Shown: positions 1 to 8,986, numbered from the stretch's first letter. The stretch: DNA of 64,000 nucleotides from Moraxella macacae 0408225 (GCF_000320365.1 NZ_ANIN01000001.1:558001-622000), one strand, 5' to 3'. Numbers and translations: made by a program. Notes: generated by a model not told the origin, from the letters alone.

Positions 1-1729
1 GTAATAAATCAACATTTGGCACTTGAGCAACGCCGTTCATGGCAAAGCCTGCGTACATTTGATTCACCAGGGGCATCAAAAAACCCGTGCCAGCTTGGTA
101 GCCGATTTGTAAATCATCAAAAGGGGTGAATTGTAATCCTGCTTGCCAAGTGGTTGCGTCTTGTTTGATGGTTTTGTCAAATTTGCCTTGGCAAAAACTG
201 GCGGTGGCGGGGCTGTTTTGAATCGTGCATTTTTTTGTTAAGGTGTTTAAAAAATCACGCTGTCCATCGCCCATGTTGGGTATGCGTTTATAATTGTCAT
301 AGCGAATGCCTGCATTGGCACTGAATTTTGGGTTAAAATAAATGCTGTCTTGTAAGCTTAATGACCATGTGTTGGTTAAGGTTGGAATTTGTAGTGAGCT
401 AAAGTCTCTAAAGGGCGGTTCTTTAATGCTATAGGTTTTAATCATGTAAGGGTCATAGCCCTCTTGGGTGCGTTGAGTCATAAACTTTAGGCTGTGTTCG
501 CCAAGCCAGGCTTTGTCTTCAGGTGGCAACAAGGGCAAACTTGATGCCTCAAAACGGTATTGTTTGGTGTCAAAATAATTGGGGCGGTATTCTCGATCGC
601 TTAACGGAATGTTTTTGGGTGCAGACGGATCGACATAAGTTGGGTAAATATAAGTGTCCGCTACGGTTACGATTTTTTGGTTGGTGTAATCAAATTTTGC
701 ATTGTTTAGCCAATGGCCATTAGCTGGGGTGTATTCATAACTTAATCCGTATGCGGTGCGTTCGTTTTCATCAAAACCGACGCGTTTTTGATCGGTTGTG
801 GTGTTTTTGGTTACGGCTCGATTGTGGTTGATTAAATATTGATAACTGCCATTGATACCAAACTTATGTTCGTCAGTTGGCTGAAAATAGGCTTTGGCAA
901 CGGTTGCGTGTTGTACGTAGTGTGCAGGATCTGGATAAATACCATAAATGCCTTTTTCATTTTTTGCAAAAGGATAATAAGGATCTAAGCGAGCTTTATC
1001 AAAGGAGCGCATGTCGTGGTTTTTTAATTCATGTCCCTCACGGCGTGCGTAATTGACAAGCCCTGATAATTTGCCCTGTTTGATTGCCAAGCCCACCGCT
1101 TGCATAAATTCTTCGTTTTTATTGGTGTAGCCTGTTTTGACATAACCGCCCAGATTTTTGCCTGCTTTGATTAAATCTTCAGGCTCTTTGGTGCGATAAG
1201 ATACCGCACCGCCAATTGCTCCATTGCCACTGTCTAATGAATCCGCCCCTTTTTTAATTTCAACCGATTGCAAGGTTTCCACATCTGACATAAACCGAGA
1301 ATCATTGACATAACCATACGGCACGTAAAACTCATTCACCTCGCTGTCAGGCACACGCACGCCGTCAATCAGCATAGCCACCCTGTTGCCATCTACCCCT
1401 TGAATGGCATAGCCTTTTGAACCGTAACGCCCCACCTCGCCTATGGTTACCTCAGGGTTATAACGCACCAAATCACGGCTGTCCATAATCAGCTGTTCGG
1501 TGATTTTTTTACTGGTGGTTTTATCCGTCATGGGTTTGGCGGTAATGCTGGGTATATCGTCGTTTGCAGCAGAGTCAACTACAAGGGCATCAAGCGTTAC
1601 TGTCGGTTTGTTTTGACTGTCATCGTTTGTGGCCGCTATCGCTGTTTGGCAAATACCAAATAAAGCGGCACTGATGGCAACGCTTAAATTTTTGTAGATA
1701 AAAGGCTTTAAAAAAGGCGTGGTTTTCAT
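1..1729 (-). CDS. TonB-dependent haemoglobin/transferrin/lactoferrin-family receptor, 3' part outside window
   Basis: Partial outer-membrane receptor; about 576 codons are visible and the C-terminal end of the barrel lies beyond base 1. The start codon at 1727-1729 is followed by a typical signal peptide ending near ICQTAIAA. A plug domain follows, with an IQGVDGNRVAMLIDGVRVPD motif near residue 110, then EIKKGADSLDSGNGAIGGAV, which is typical of the HmbR/HpuB/TbpA-like receptor family. The remainder reads as alternating barrel strands and loops. Family knowledge: these receptors take haem or iron from host proteins using TonB energy. It is last in a same-strand cluster after two DUF1566 proteins and a heme oxygenase, which favours haem/haemoglobin over transferrin as ligand. 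The ligand itself is inferred. Confidence 0.88.
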   Translation of the reverse strand, partial: MKTTPFLKPFIYKNLSVAISAALFGICQTAIAATNDDSQNKPTVTLDALVVDSAANDDIPSITAKPMTDKTTSKKITEQLIMDSRDLVRYNPEVTIGEVGRYGSKGYAIQGVDGNRVAMLIDGVRVPDSEVNEFYVPYGYVNDSRFMSDVETLQSVEIKKGADSLDSGNGAIGGAVSYRTKEPEDLIKAGKNLGGYVKTGYTNKNEEFMQAVGLAIKQGKLSGLVNYARREGHELKNHDMRSFDKARLDPYYPFAKNEKGIYGIYPDPAHYVQHATVAKAYFQPTDEHKFGINGSYQYLINHNRAVTKNTTTDQKRVGFDENERTAYGLSYEYTPANGHWLNNAKFDYTNQKIVTVADTYIYPTYVDPSAPKNIPLSDREYRPNYFDTKQYRFEASSLPLLPPEDKAWLGEHSLKFMTQRTQEGYDPYMIKTYSIKEPPFRDFSSLQIPTLTNTWSLSLQDSIYFNPKFSANAGIRYDNYKRIPNMGDGQRDFLNTLTKKCTIQNSPATASFCQGKFDKTIKQDATTWQAGLQFTPFDDLQIGYQAGTGFLMPLVNQMYAGFAMNGVAQVPNVDLL

Positions 1730-1891
1730 GTTGATTCTCAAAATTTTTGCAAAATAAAGTGAATACCGAAAAACGGTATTGGGGTAAAAACCAGACACTT
1801 GCCCGGTTTTTTATTACCAGTTTTATCAAAAGCACCAAACATTGGCATTAAACATGGTTAAAATTTAGTTTTTTTGTCATTATTTTTACCA

Positions 1892-2449
1892 TTAATTTTT
1901 TACCAATAGTACGTATTTGGCTTCTACCTTGTAGCTTTTTCCCGTACTGCGATCGGTGGTTGTTGGTTCACCATTGTTTAGTTTGTATACATAGCTTTTG
2001 TAGGTTGGTTGCCCCCATGAGCTTTTTGGTGTGGATTTTGGTGTTGCTGACCAAAGTGCCAAATCGGAGTTTTTTACCAAATCCAAACCCTCGCTAAATT
2101 TATGTACGTTTAGGTTTAATGCAGGTTGAGCCACGCTGTGATCCGATAAACTGGATAGTTCTTTAATGGTTGGCAGTCGCCAGCCGTCTTTATTATTTGC
2201 CAAGGCTTTTTCAAATGAAGTAAATTCAGTTGGTGTGCCTGTACACTTTGTTCCGTCAAAACTTTGCCCCACCACACAGCGTTGCCAAACCAAACCTGTT
2301 TTTGTGTCGGTTACACTGTCGTTACTTAGGGTAAAATCTGCAGTTGGGGTTTCAGATACGCCAATGGTTGTGGTGATTTGGCTTGCAACAGCCACCAAAC
2401 TTGTCAAAGCCAATAAACCAACCGTTGCTTTTTTTGTTAAATTTTTCAT
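1892..2449 (-). CDS. Small secreted DUF1566 (Lcl C-terminal-like) protein
   Basis: 185 aa starting at 2449, chosen because AAGGAC sits 8 bases upstream and a clean signal peptide follows (MKNLTKKATVGLLALTSLVA); an upstream in-frame ATG at 2497 would bury that signal. The mature part carries the DUF1566 hallmarks TGLVWQRC near residue 50 and GWRLPTIKELSSL near residue 90, then a LWSATP motif. DUF1566 domains occur in secreted proteins of uncertain role, related to C-type-lectin/FGE-like folds. It lies between a larger DUF1566 lipoprotein and a TonB receptor on the same strand, so a role at the cell surface in haem capture is plausible but inferred. It could be a duplicated, shortened version of the neighbouring lipoprotein's C-terminus. 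Confidence 0.75.
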   Translation of the reverse strand: MKNLTKKATVGLLALTSLVAVASQITTTIGVSETPTADFTLSNDSVTDTKTGLVWQRCVVGQSFDGTKCTGTPTEFTSFEKALANNKDGWRLPTIKELSSLSDHSVAQPALNLNVHKFSEGLDLVKNSDLALWSATPKSTPKSSWGQPTYKSYVYKLNNGEPTTTDRSTGKSYKVEAKYVLLVKN

Positions 2450-2486
2450 CGTTTTGTCCTTATTTGTGAAACATTGGTTGTTTGCG

Positions 2487-4085
2487 TTATTTGCCATTGC
2501 TAACCGCTAAAATTGCAGCTGTTGACCATGCACTTTTTGGATCTTCTGTGCTAAATGTTCCATCGTTATATACCACCCAAATTTTATCCAGTTTGCCATT
2601 GTTTAATGCCAATGACTGCGTCCAAAATGAAAATGGAATGATTTTGGTGTCATTGTGATTAATCAAATAAGTGGTTGGTAAAGTTGGCTTGTCGTTTAAA
2701 TTAAAAATGTTAAACAGTTCATGACGAGTTGGCAGTCGCCAGTTGTTTACGCCACAAAGCTGTTCGGCGTTGATTTTTTTGGTGTAGCTTTCGGTTGTGC
2801 AAACCTTGTCATCAAGTCTGCAATTGTCTTTTGCTGACCCTTCACCTGTATCACTTACCCCAAGTTTTTGGTAGCTGTTACGGTAAGTCCAGTCGCTCAA
2901 TTCAATGTCGCGGTGGTTTTTGTTAATATCGGCCTGTGCCCCATATTTGCCTGCAATTTTTGGCGTGTAGGTTTTGGTTTCCCAAACCAAGCCTGTGGTT
3001 TCGTCTTTAAAACACGCCCATTCGGTAGCGGTACTGGCTAATACTTTACCGTCTTTATCCAGTTTTGTGAATTGCATCGGTGATTTGTTTTGGCAGTCTT
3101 GGCGGTTATCGGTGCAGGTTGTGTCATCGGCTTTTTCTTTGCCAGAAAAACTCACGCCCGTTCCGTTGACTTTACCGCGTTTGGCAGGTTCACTGGGTTT
3201 TGGCGCGGAAATGATGACGCTGGCATTGTTTTTGGTTGCAATGGAGGCAAGCCCACCTGTTTTATTGACAAGTTTAACCTCAAATTTCACATCATTGCTA
3301 ATTTCTGTGGTCAATAGCGGAATGTTAATTTCGGCACTGTTTTCACCTTTTTTGATGGTGATTTTATCACTGGTAGGTTTTTTAAAATGCGTCCCTGCAA
3401 CTGCAGAACCGTTCACTACTTCAAAATACACATCGGTATCGGCTTTAAGTTTTTGACTGGCTGTTACCATAACTTTCACACTGGCATCACCATTGGTGGC
3501 GGCTGCAGATTGAATACTAGCCCCCACATCAATATTGGCAATGGTAATGTTCATTTTTCGGCGTACAGTTTCATCGTCCAACATGTTTTTATCGGTTAAA
3601 TTGGTAATTTCAAAGCACAATTTGCGGTTTTCGGTAGGTGCTGGGTTGTGCAAAATTTCAACCGGAATGTCAACCGTGTTTTTACCTTTTGGCAAAACAA
3701 CCGATCCTGATGTATTGCCTTTAAAGTCAACACCAGCAACAGCACCGTTTGTTACATTTGCATCGCAGCCCAATTTATAATCTACAGTAATATCACTGTC
3801 TGCGGTGTATTTGTCGGCCACTTCAAGGTTTTCTTTGTGTACATAAATTGCTCGAAAGGTTGCTTTTGCTGTGCCTGTTGTGGGTTCTTCGACATTATCG
3901 GCAACAACGCTTGCTCGTACACGAAAATTAGATGTTGTGCCACCACTGCCACTACTACCGCTTTCTGTCTTTGGGTTGTAAGGAATTTTTGGTTTTCCTT
4001 CTGTGCCACAGCCGGCTAAACCAAACGCTACCACCGTCGCTAATGCGAGCGGTTTTATTGCAAAAGGAATTGAGGTTTTTAACAT
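2487..4085 (-). CDS. Large lipoprotein with Calx-beta-like repeats and C-terminal DUF1566 domain
   Basis: 532 aa. The lipobox GLAGC after a 25-residue signal predicts a lipid-anchored protein. A Gly/Ser-rich linker follows. Residues about 55-290 contain two Calx-beta-like repeats, each with a GxVAGxxFK turn and a conserved glycine/lysine segment (VLPKGKNTVDIPV and IKKGENSAEINIP). The C-terminal 200 residues form a DUF1566 domain (TTGLVWETKT, then LCGVNNWRLPTRHELFNIF and a FWTQS motif) with many cysteines. It is the first gene after a Fur-box-like site and precedes a small DUF1566 protein and the TonB receptor. By analogy with HpuA/HpuB or TbpB/TbpA it may be the lipoprotein partner of the receptor. 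No homology to HpuA is apparent, so that pairing is inference. Confidence 0.75.
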   Translation of the reverse strand: MLKTSIPFAIKPLALATVVAFGLAGCGTEGKPKIPYNPKTESGSSGSGGTTSNFRVRASVVADNVEEPTTGTAKATFRAIYVHKENLEVADKYTADSDITVDYKLGCDANVTNGAVAGVDFKGNTSGSVVLPKGKNTVDIPVEILHNPAPTENRKLCFEITNLTDKNMLDDETVRRKMNITIANIDVGASIQSAAATNGDASVKVMVTASQKLKADTDVYFEVVNGSAVAGTHFKKPTSDKITIKKGENSAEINIPLLTTEISNDVKFEVKLVNKTGGLASIATKNNASVIISAPKPSEPAKRGKVNGTGVSFSGKEKADDTTCTDNRQDCQNKSPMQFTKLDKDGKVLASTATEWACFKDETTGLVWETKTYTPKIAGKYGAQADINKNHRDIELSDWTYRNSYQKLGVSDTGEGSAKDNCRLDDKVCTTESYTKKINAEQLCGVNNWRLPTRHELFNIFNLNDKPTLPTTYLINHNDTKIIPFSFWTQSLALNNGKLDKIWVVYNDGTFSTEDPKSAWSTAAILAVSNGK

Positions 4086-4153
4086 AAGATACTCGCTTAT
4101 TTGGAATGTTCCTAATTAAAAGGTATGATATTAAAGTTAATGGTATTAAAGGC

Positions 4154-4172
4154 AATAATCATTATCATTAAA
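4154..4172 (-). promoter_or_regulatory. Fur-box-like operator upstream of the DUF1566 lipoprotein/receptor cluster
   Basis: On the minus strand this region reads TGATAATGATTATT, overlapping hexamers close to the GATAAT repeats of the Fur consensus. It overlaps a possible -35 (TTGCCT) with TAATAT 16 bases further on as -10, about 70 bases upstream of the lipoprotein start. Iron-repressed expression of the receptor cluster is the expected consequence. The match is by eye only. Confidence 0.55.
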
Positions 4173-4178
4173 TGATAA

Positions 4179-4209
4179 AAAAATTACCCATGCCAGCATG
4201 AGTAATTTT
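4179..4209 (-). terminator. Rho-independent terminator of the heme oxygenase gene
   Basis: The minus strand has a 13-bp stem (AAAATTACTCATG against CATGGGTAATTTT, one T-G pair) with a 4-base loop, running into a T tract. It lies six bases after the heme oxygenase stop and just before the Fur-like site. This suggests hemO and the receptor cluster are separate transcription units. Confidence 0.8.
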
Positions 4210-4214
4210 GTTGG

Positions 4215-4868
4215 TTAATGAAAAATTGTACGCACGACTTGTTTGTAAAACTCAAACGCATCTTGAGCCCCTTGTAGGGCTTTGGCTTGGTCTTCGCGGC
4301 TTAAATTTAGCGTGTCTAATTTTTCTTTAAATGCACGCCAATGACGCATTCTGCCATCTTCATGGGCAGCTAAATGGCTTGCACCGTGGTTTTCATCAAG
4401 CTCAATTTTGCCTGCTTCTTTGTACAAAATTGCCGCCCCCACATTTGATCCCTCAACGCAATACAACCAACCTAAACGCTCTGCACCGTCCACTGTTGGC
4501 ATCTTGATGTCAATGTTGGCAGGATTGACATCTAATGCTTGCATATCAGCCACTACCGCATCATGACGAGATAGATCTTTTAGATTGGCAATGGATTGGT
4601 TTAAATCATCGGCTTCGTGAAAGGCTTTCACCGCCTTGTGAAATTCATGTTGGGCTTGCAAAAATTTGCGATAATTGTCATGCGATGCAAAGGGCTTTGT
4701 GGACATCACAAGATTATCCACACTGTCGTGGGTTTGGCGTGAGGACAGTTTTAGGCTTTCGCTAAAACTTAAGCCTTTATCCAGCACTTCATCAATGCTT
4801 AAATCTTTGTCAACTTGTGTGTTGTCGTGTTGTGTACTATCGTGTTGTGTACTATCATGAGTGGTCAT
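4215..4868 (-). CDS. hemO: Heme oxygenase, HemO/PigA type
   Basis: 217 aa. It opens haem to biliverdin, CO and ferrous iron in the cytoplasm, so iron from imported haem can be used. Family signatures visible are SSRQTHDSVDNLVMS, with the likely proximal haem ligand at His47, FASHDNYRKFLQAQ, and the distal-helix motif YCVEGSNVGAAIL near residue 140. The N-terminus has an unusual 20-residue extension made of three tandem five-residue repeats (DSTQH, DSTQH, DNTQV) encoded by 15-bp repeats; these stay in frame. The gene lies upstream of the receptor cluster and is followed by its own terminator. The next gene upstream is divergent. Confidence 0.9.
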   Translation of the reverse strand: MTTHDSTQHDSTQHDNTQVDKDLSIDEVLDKGLSFSESLKLSSRQTHDSVDNLVMSTKPFASHDNYRKFLQAQHEFHKAVKAFHEADDLNQSIANLKDLSRHDAVVADMQALDVNPANIDIKMPTVDGAERLGWLYCVEGSNVGAAILYKEAGKIELDENHGASHLAAHEDGRMRHWRAFKEKLDTLNLSREDQAKALQGAQDAFEFYKQVVRTIFH

Positions 4869-5017
4869 AGTAAAAACCTTTTAATTAAAAAATATATAAT
4901 GCTGTGTTCATATTTTAGCATTTATAAAATGCTTGCTATACAATAATATTGTTACTATAATGTAAACAATTTTTAAAGAATTTCTTTTTAACAAAAATTG
5001 CACGGAAAAATAGTTAA

Positions 5018-5473
5018 ATGACAGCCTCACACGATACCGCACGCGATGAACTTGGTGCTGAAAAAATTTTGCAAAACAAAGCACCTAAAAGGGTAAGTTT
5101 GTGGCAAAAATTACTGCGTTGGTTGTTTTTGTTGTTGGGTTTTTTGTTTTTAGGGCTTGGATTGATTGGCGTGGTGTTGCCTGTGTTGCCAACGACACCG
5201 TTTGTACTGCTAGCGGCGGGTTGTTTTGCCAAAAGTTCCGAGCGGTTTCATCATTGGCTTACCCATCATAAAATATTTGGCCCACTGATTGTCAATTGGC
5301 AAGAAAGGCGTGCGATTCCAAGATATGCCAAATATCTGGCATGGAGCATGATGGCATTGTCATGTGGCATGTTGTTTTATCGATTGTCGCATGAAATGAT
5401 TTGGCTGGCTTGTACCACCAGTACCATTTGTCTTTTAACCACAATTTGGATGGCTAGGTTGCCTGACGCTTAA
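5018..5473 (+). CDS. DUF454 (YbaN-like) inner-membrane protein
   Basis: 151 aa with a charged cytoplasmic N-terminus of about 30 residues, then hydrophobic segments. The DUF454 signature is clear: [19 protein letters not shown] followed by [18 protein letters not shown] and FGPLIVNW. Two further hydrophobic stretches lie near residues 105-145. Its function is not established. It is divergent from heme oxygenase across a 149-bp AT-rich spacer, so the two could share regulation, though I see no clear Fur site there. Confidence 0.85.
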   Translation: MTASHDTARDELGAEKILQNKAPKRVSLWQKLLRWLFLLLGFLFLGLGLIGVVLPVLPTTPFVLLAAGCFAKSSERFHHWLTHHKIFGPLIVNWQERRAIPRYAKYLAWSMMALSCGMLFYRLSHEMIWLACTTSTICLLTTIWMARLPDA

Positions 5474-5525
5474 GTTACTTGACGCTTAAGCTATTTGATG
5501 TTTAAGATGCTTGATTTTAGCAAAT

Positions 5526-5556
5526 AAAAAACCTACTTTTGGTGAGTAGGTTTTTT
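5526..5556. terminator. Bidirectional terminator between convergent genes
   Basis: A 12-bp perfect stem (AAAAAACCTACT against AGTAGGTTTTTT) with a 7-base loop. The A and T flanks make it work in both directions, serving the DUF454 gene (+) and the GlsB-like gene (-). Confidence 0.85.
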
Positions 5557-5589
5557 TAAATAAATGTTTAAATAAATGTAAGCAACAAT

Positions 5590-5853
5590 TCATTCATTGC
5601 CAATTTTGCGTTTGCCAGTTACTATCTCATAAACAAACAGCACCAAAATAGCACCGATAACCGAGAACGCCAAACCGATAAAACCGCCGTTTGCATTGAT
5701 ACCCAAAATGCTTGCCAAAAAACCACCCACCACGGCACCGACAATACCAAGCACAATCGTCATAATCCAACCCATCGTATCTGCACCTGGCTTGATAAAA
5801 CGTGCCAACACACCCACAATCAGACCTGAAACCAACATACCGATAAATGCCAT
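5590..5853 (-). CDS. GlsB/YeaQ/YmgE family small membrane protein
   Basis: 87 aa, almost entirely hydrophobic, with three glycine-rich membrane segments. The start MAFIGMLVSGLIVGVLARFI, then GWIMTIVLGIVGAVVGGFL and a C-terminal segment ending in a basic tail, matches the Transgly_assoc family (YeaQ/YmgE/GlsB). The family is stress-associated in several bacteria, but its biochemical role is unknown. Single gene, convergent with the DUF454 gene. Confidence 0.85.
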   Translation of the reverse strand: MAFIGMLVSGLIVGVLARFIKPGADTMGWIMTIVLGIVGAVVGGFLASILGINANGGFIGLAFSVIGAILVLFVYEIVTGKRKIGNE

Positions 5854-6065
5854 TTTTGCACTCCTTTTTAAAATTCAAAATTCATCACAAATCACTTAAG
5901 ATCACAAATAAATTAATCTTTGTGTTGATGGCTATCATAAGGCTTTTTTTTGCCAAAATAAAAGGTAGCTTTGTTAGTTGTGTGGGTAAACTGTTGATAT
6001 TTGGCGGTTTTTGCGATTTTTTGTAAAATTTTTGTCAATGACTGGTAGGGTTTTGTAATGTTTTG

Positions 6066-7304
6066 CTAATTGGGTAAAATTTTTTGCATGGCGGTTGGCA
6101 TTGCCAAAGTTTTGCTGGCATTTGGTGTTAGCCATATTGTGTTGGTGTTTAAATTGGCGGATTGGATTTGTGTGAGTAGATCTTGTTTTTGTTTGTCGCT
6201 TAAATCAATTATGATGGGCAAAAGATGCCAATGAAAATGGGTTAAACTGTGTTTGATTGGTTTTGGTTGTAAGGTGAATAAGCTATCCGCTTGGGTTAAA
6301 TTTAACAAATGTTGCTGTTGTAAAAAATTAACTATCAGTTGTTCAATGGGTAAATACTCGTTTGGCAAATGTTTGTCTTGACAATCGGCTAAATTTTGCC
6401 AAGTTGTGATGGTTTTATGGGCTTGTTGTTTTTTGATAAACGCCAAAGGCAAGCAGTAAAGACCGCTCCAAATGCCTGAATTTGGACGTTGCAACCAAAG
6501 GGTTTGTTGCTTGCTGTCGGTGAGTTGTAGCACAAGCGAGTATTTAGACGGTTTGGGTGATTTTTTGGATTTAACAGGATAGGCGGTTTGTTTGCCTTGT
6601 TGGTTGGCAATGCAGTCATCTTGTATGGGACAAAAAGCACAATTTGGCCGAGCTTTGGTGCAAAGTGTTGCACCAAGATCCATAATGGCTTGGGCGTAAA
6701 GTCCGCTGTTTTGCTTAGGGGTGAGTAAACTTGCCAATTGCCAAAGTTTTTGAGTGGTGGCTGATTTGTTAATGTCAGAGTCAATGCCTGCCCAGCGTGT
6801 CAATACACGTTTGACATTGCCATCACAAATCACGCCAAAATCTCGCACGCCCATTGCTACAATTGCTCCTGCGGTGGATTGTCCAACACCACTGATTGTT
6901 TGCCAATCATTCACTGTTTTGGGAAAATCTCCTGTTGTTTCAATGATATGGGTTAGTTGTTTTGCTCCTTTATGCAAATTTCTGGCACGTGCATAATAAC
7001 CAAGCCCCGCCCAATGATCGGCAATTTGCTCCCAATCGGCATCTGCCAGTGCAAATACGGTAGGAAAACTGTGGATAAATCGGTAAAAATAAGGAATAAC
7101 CGTGGCCACTTGAGTTTGTTGGAGCATGACCTCAGAAATCCAAACAGGATAAGGGTTTGGTGTGGTAAGTTTGTGCTGTTGCCAAGGCAAATCACAGCGG
7201 CCGTATTTATGAAACCAAGCCAACATTCGATCGGCAAAATTACTGTTTTTGGCATATGCCAATTGTTGTGTAAAATCGTGATTAAAATGGGCAATTTTAC
7301 TCAA
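6066..7304 (-). CDS. mutY: A/G-specific adenine DNA glycosylase MutY
   Basis: 412 aa. Removes adenine mispaired with 8-oxoguanine or guanine during base-excision repair. Visible features: EVMLQQTQV with the catalytic Glu near residue 59, the helix-hairpin-helix ISGVGQSTAGAIVA followed by the catalytic Asp in VICDGNVKRVL, and the [4Fe-4S] cluster ligands CTKARPNCAFCPIQDDC. The C-terminal 150 residues form the NUDIX-like 8-oxoG recognition domain (SLTHFHWHL). Full length for the family (350-410). Stands alone, upstream of a tRNA gene. Confidence 0.96.
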   Translation of the reverse strand: MSKIAHFNHDFTQQLAYAKNSNFADRMLAWFHKYGRCDLPWQQHKLTTPNPYPVWISEVMLQQTQVATVIPYFYRFIHSFPTVFALADADWEQIADHWAGLGYYARARNLHKGAKQLTHIIETTGDFPKTVNDWQTISGVGQSTAGAIVAMGVRDFGVICDGNVKRVLTRWAGIDSDINKSATTQKLWQLASLLTPKQNSGLYAQAIMDLGATLCTKARPNCAFCPIQDDCIANQQGKQTAYPVKSKKSPKPSKYSLVLQLTDSKQQTLWLQRPNSGIWSGLYCLPLAFIKKQQAHKTITTWQNLADCQDKHLPNEYLPIEQLIVNFLQQQHLLNLTQADSLFTLQPKPIKHSLTHFHWHLLPIIIDLSDKQKQDLLTQIQSANLNTNTIWLTPNASKTLAMPTAMQKILPN

Positions 7305-7402
7305 AAGTGAATTCCTTTTGGTTTTGATGGTTGGTTAAAGTTTGGTATGAAAATTGGATTAACATGAAAATTGGATTAATATGGTTAAAGTGGCGGATAA
7401 AT

Positions 7403-7432
7403 TTGCATTTATCACATAAAATCTGCTAAAAT
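7403..7432 (+). promoter_or_regulatory. Likely tRNA-Arg promoter
   Basis: TTGCAT, an 18-base spacer, then TAAAAT, ending about 18 bases before the mature tRNA 5' end. Assigned by position and consensus only. Confidence 0.45.
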
Positions 7433-7450
7433 GTAAGACTTATATAGTTT

Positions 7451-7526
7451 ACGCCCATAGCTCAACTGGATAGAGTACAGGTCTCCGAAGCCTGTGGCGT
7501 GGGTTCGAGTCCCGCTGGGCGTACCA
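7451..7526 (+). tRNA. tRNA-Arg(CCG)
   Basis: 76 bases including encoded CCA. The acceptor stem ACGCCCA pairs with TGGGCGT. The D arm contains GCTC...GAGT, and the T arm is GGGTTCGAGTCCC. The anticodon arm CAGGT/GCCTG closes the 7-base loop CTCCGAA, giving anticodon CCG, which reads the arginine codon CGG. Followed directly by a hairpin. Confidence 0.95.
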
Positions 7527-7533
7527 TCATTAT

Positions 7534-7561
7534 TTAAGCCAACTATTGACAGTTGGCTTAA
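7534..7561 (+). terminator. Hairpin terminator after tRNA-Arg
   Basis: An 11-bp perfect stem (TTAAGCCAACT against AGTTGGCTTAA) with a 6-base loop, eight bases after the tRNA. The T tract downstream is short, so it may be a processing or attenuating hairpin rather than a strong terminator. Confidence 0.65.
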
Positions 7562-7582
7562 CAGTTTAAAACCATAAACGGT

Positions 7583-8986
7583 TTACATCAAAAAAATATA
7601 CGCCCACAATGCCACAATGATAATTGCGACGGCATTTAACACTGCACCAACTTTCATCATATCACGTTGGGTTACATCACCTGTTCCCATGACAATAGCG
7701 TTTGGTGGTGTGGCAACAGGCATCATAAATGCACAGCTTGCACCGATACCGATGATTAACACCAAAACCTCTACAGGCAAGCCCATTTGAACTGCAATTG
7801 TAGCAAATACAGGCACAAGCAAGGCAGCCGATGCGGTATTTGAGGTAAATTCAGTCAATATGATGATAAAGGCTGACATCACCAAAAGCACCACAAATAT
7901 CGGAGCCGTTGCAAAAGTATTGGCAATTTGTTCACCGAGTACCAAAGATGCCCCTGATTTGTCCATGATGGTGCTAAGGGTAATGCCACCGCCAAATAAC
8001 ATCAATACACCCCAATCTGTACTATCGCTGACTTGTTTCCAACTCACCAGTCCAAAACCAACCACGGCCACAGCGGCACTTAATGCGATCACTGTGTCAG
8101 GGGATTTAATGCCAAACGTTGTGCCTAACTGTTTGCCAAAAATCCACGAAATTGCTGCTAACACAAAAATGACGATGGTTGCTATGCGAGGCATTGTCCA
8201 CGGAATTGGCTGGCTTGTAAGATTGATACGGCGGTTTAAGTTTGGACGCAACACCAAATACATAGATCCAAGTAAAGCTGGCAATAACACAATCATCATT
8301 GGCAAACCAAATTTCATCCAACCTGCAAAATCCAAATCCAACGCTTTGGCCGCAATTGCATTTGGAGGCGATCCGACTAAGGTTCCAAGTCCACCAATAC
8401 TGGCAGAATAGGCAATACCTAAAAGCACAAATACATAGGTGTTGCGATCCGTGGTTTTGTCAATTTGGGTCAATATTCCCAGTGCCAGCGGCAACATCAT
8501 AGCGGCGGTTGCTGTGTTGGAGATCCACATAGACAAAAACGCGGTTACACCAAAAATCATCAATACTGCACTACCAAAATGTCCTTTTGATAACGAAATT
8601 AACCACAGTGCAATTTTTTTGTCCAATTGTTGTACATGTAGGGCGGTTGCCAATGCAAATCCGCCAAAAAACACAAAAATAATTGGATCAGCAAAACTTG
8701 CCAAGGCTTTTTTGGTATCAAGCTCATCAAAACCCAAAAATACCGCCAAAATTGGCACAAGCAACGCCGTGATGGTAATGTGCAATGCTTCGGTTAACCA
8801 TAAAATTCCAATAAAACACAACAATGCCAAACCTTTGTTGACATTGACATCATAGGGCAAAACTGCAAACAGCCCAAAAGACACCAAACATGCAATCATG
8901 GTTAAAATTAACCCACGCTTGTTTTGTTTTGAAATGGTTTCGGTAAAATCCACCAGTTCATCATCAGGTGCTTTTATTTCACGCAT
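7583..8986 (-). CDS. DASS/SLC13 family sodium:anion (dicarboxylate-type) symporter
   Basis: 467 aa inner-membrane transporter with about 11-12 hydrophobic segments after a charged N-terminus of 25 residues. The two family hairpins are visible: SIGGLGTLVGSPPNAI near residue 205 and EFTSNTASAALLVPV near residue 375; the SNT motif near residue 155 (MWISNTATAAMMLPL) belongs to the Na+/substrate sites. Known members carry succinate, malate, citrate or sulfate with Na+; the substrate cannot be read from sequence. Single gene, its end facing the tRNA. Confidence 0.9.
   Translation of the reverse strand: MREIKAPDDELVDFTETISKQNKRGLILTMIACLVSFGLFAVLPYDVNVNKGLALLCFIGILWLTEALHITITALLVPILAVFLGFDELDTKKALASFADPIIFVFFGGFALATALHVQQLDKKIALWLISLSKGHFGSAVLMIFGVTAFLSMWISNTATAAMMLPLALGILTQIDKTTDRNTYVFVLLGIAYSASIGGLGTLVGSPPNAIAAKALDLDFAGWMKFGLPMMIVLLPALLGSMYLVLRPNLNRRINLTSQPIPWTMPRIATIVIFVLAAISWIFGKQLGTTFGIKSPDTVIALSAAVAVVGFGLVSWKQVSDSTDWGVLMLFGGGITLSTIMDKSGASLVLGEQIANTFATAPIFVVLLVMSAFIIILTEFTSNTASAALLVPVFATIAVQMGLPVEVLVLIIGIGASCAFMMPVATPPNAIVMGTGDVTQRDMMKVGAVLNAVAIIIVALWAYIFLM

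Noticed and set aside
2974-3456. Long plus-strand frames inside the DUF1566 lipoprotein gene
   Set aside because: The minus strand encodes a signal, lipobox and recognisable domains; the plus frames have none.
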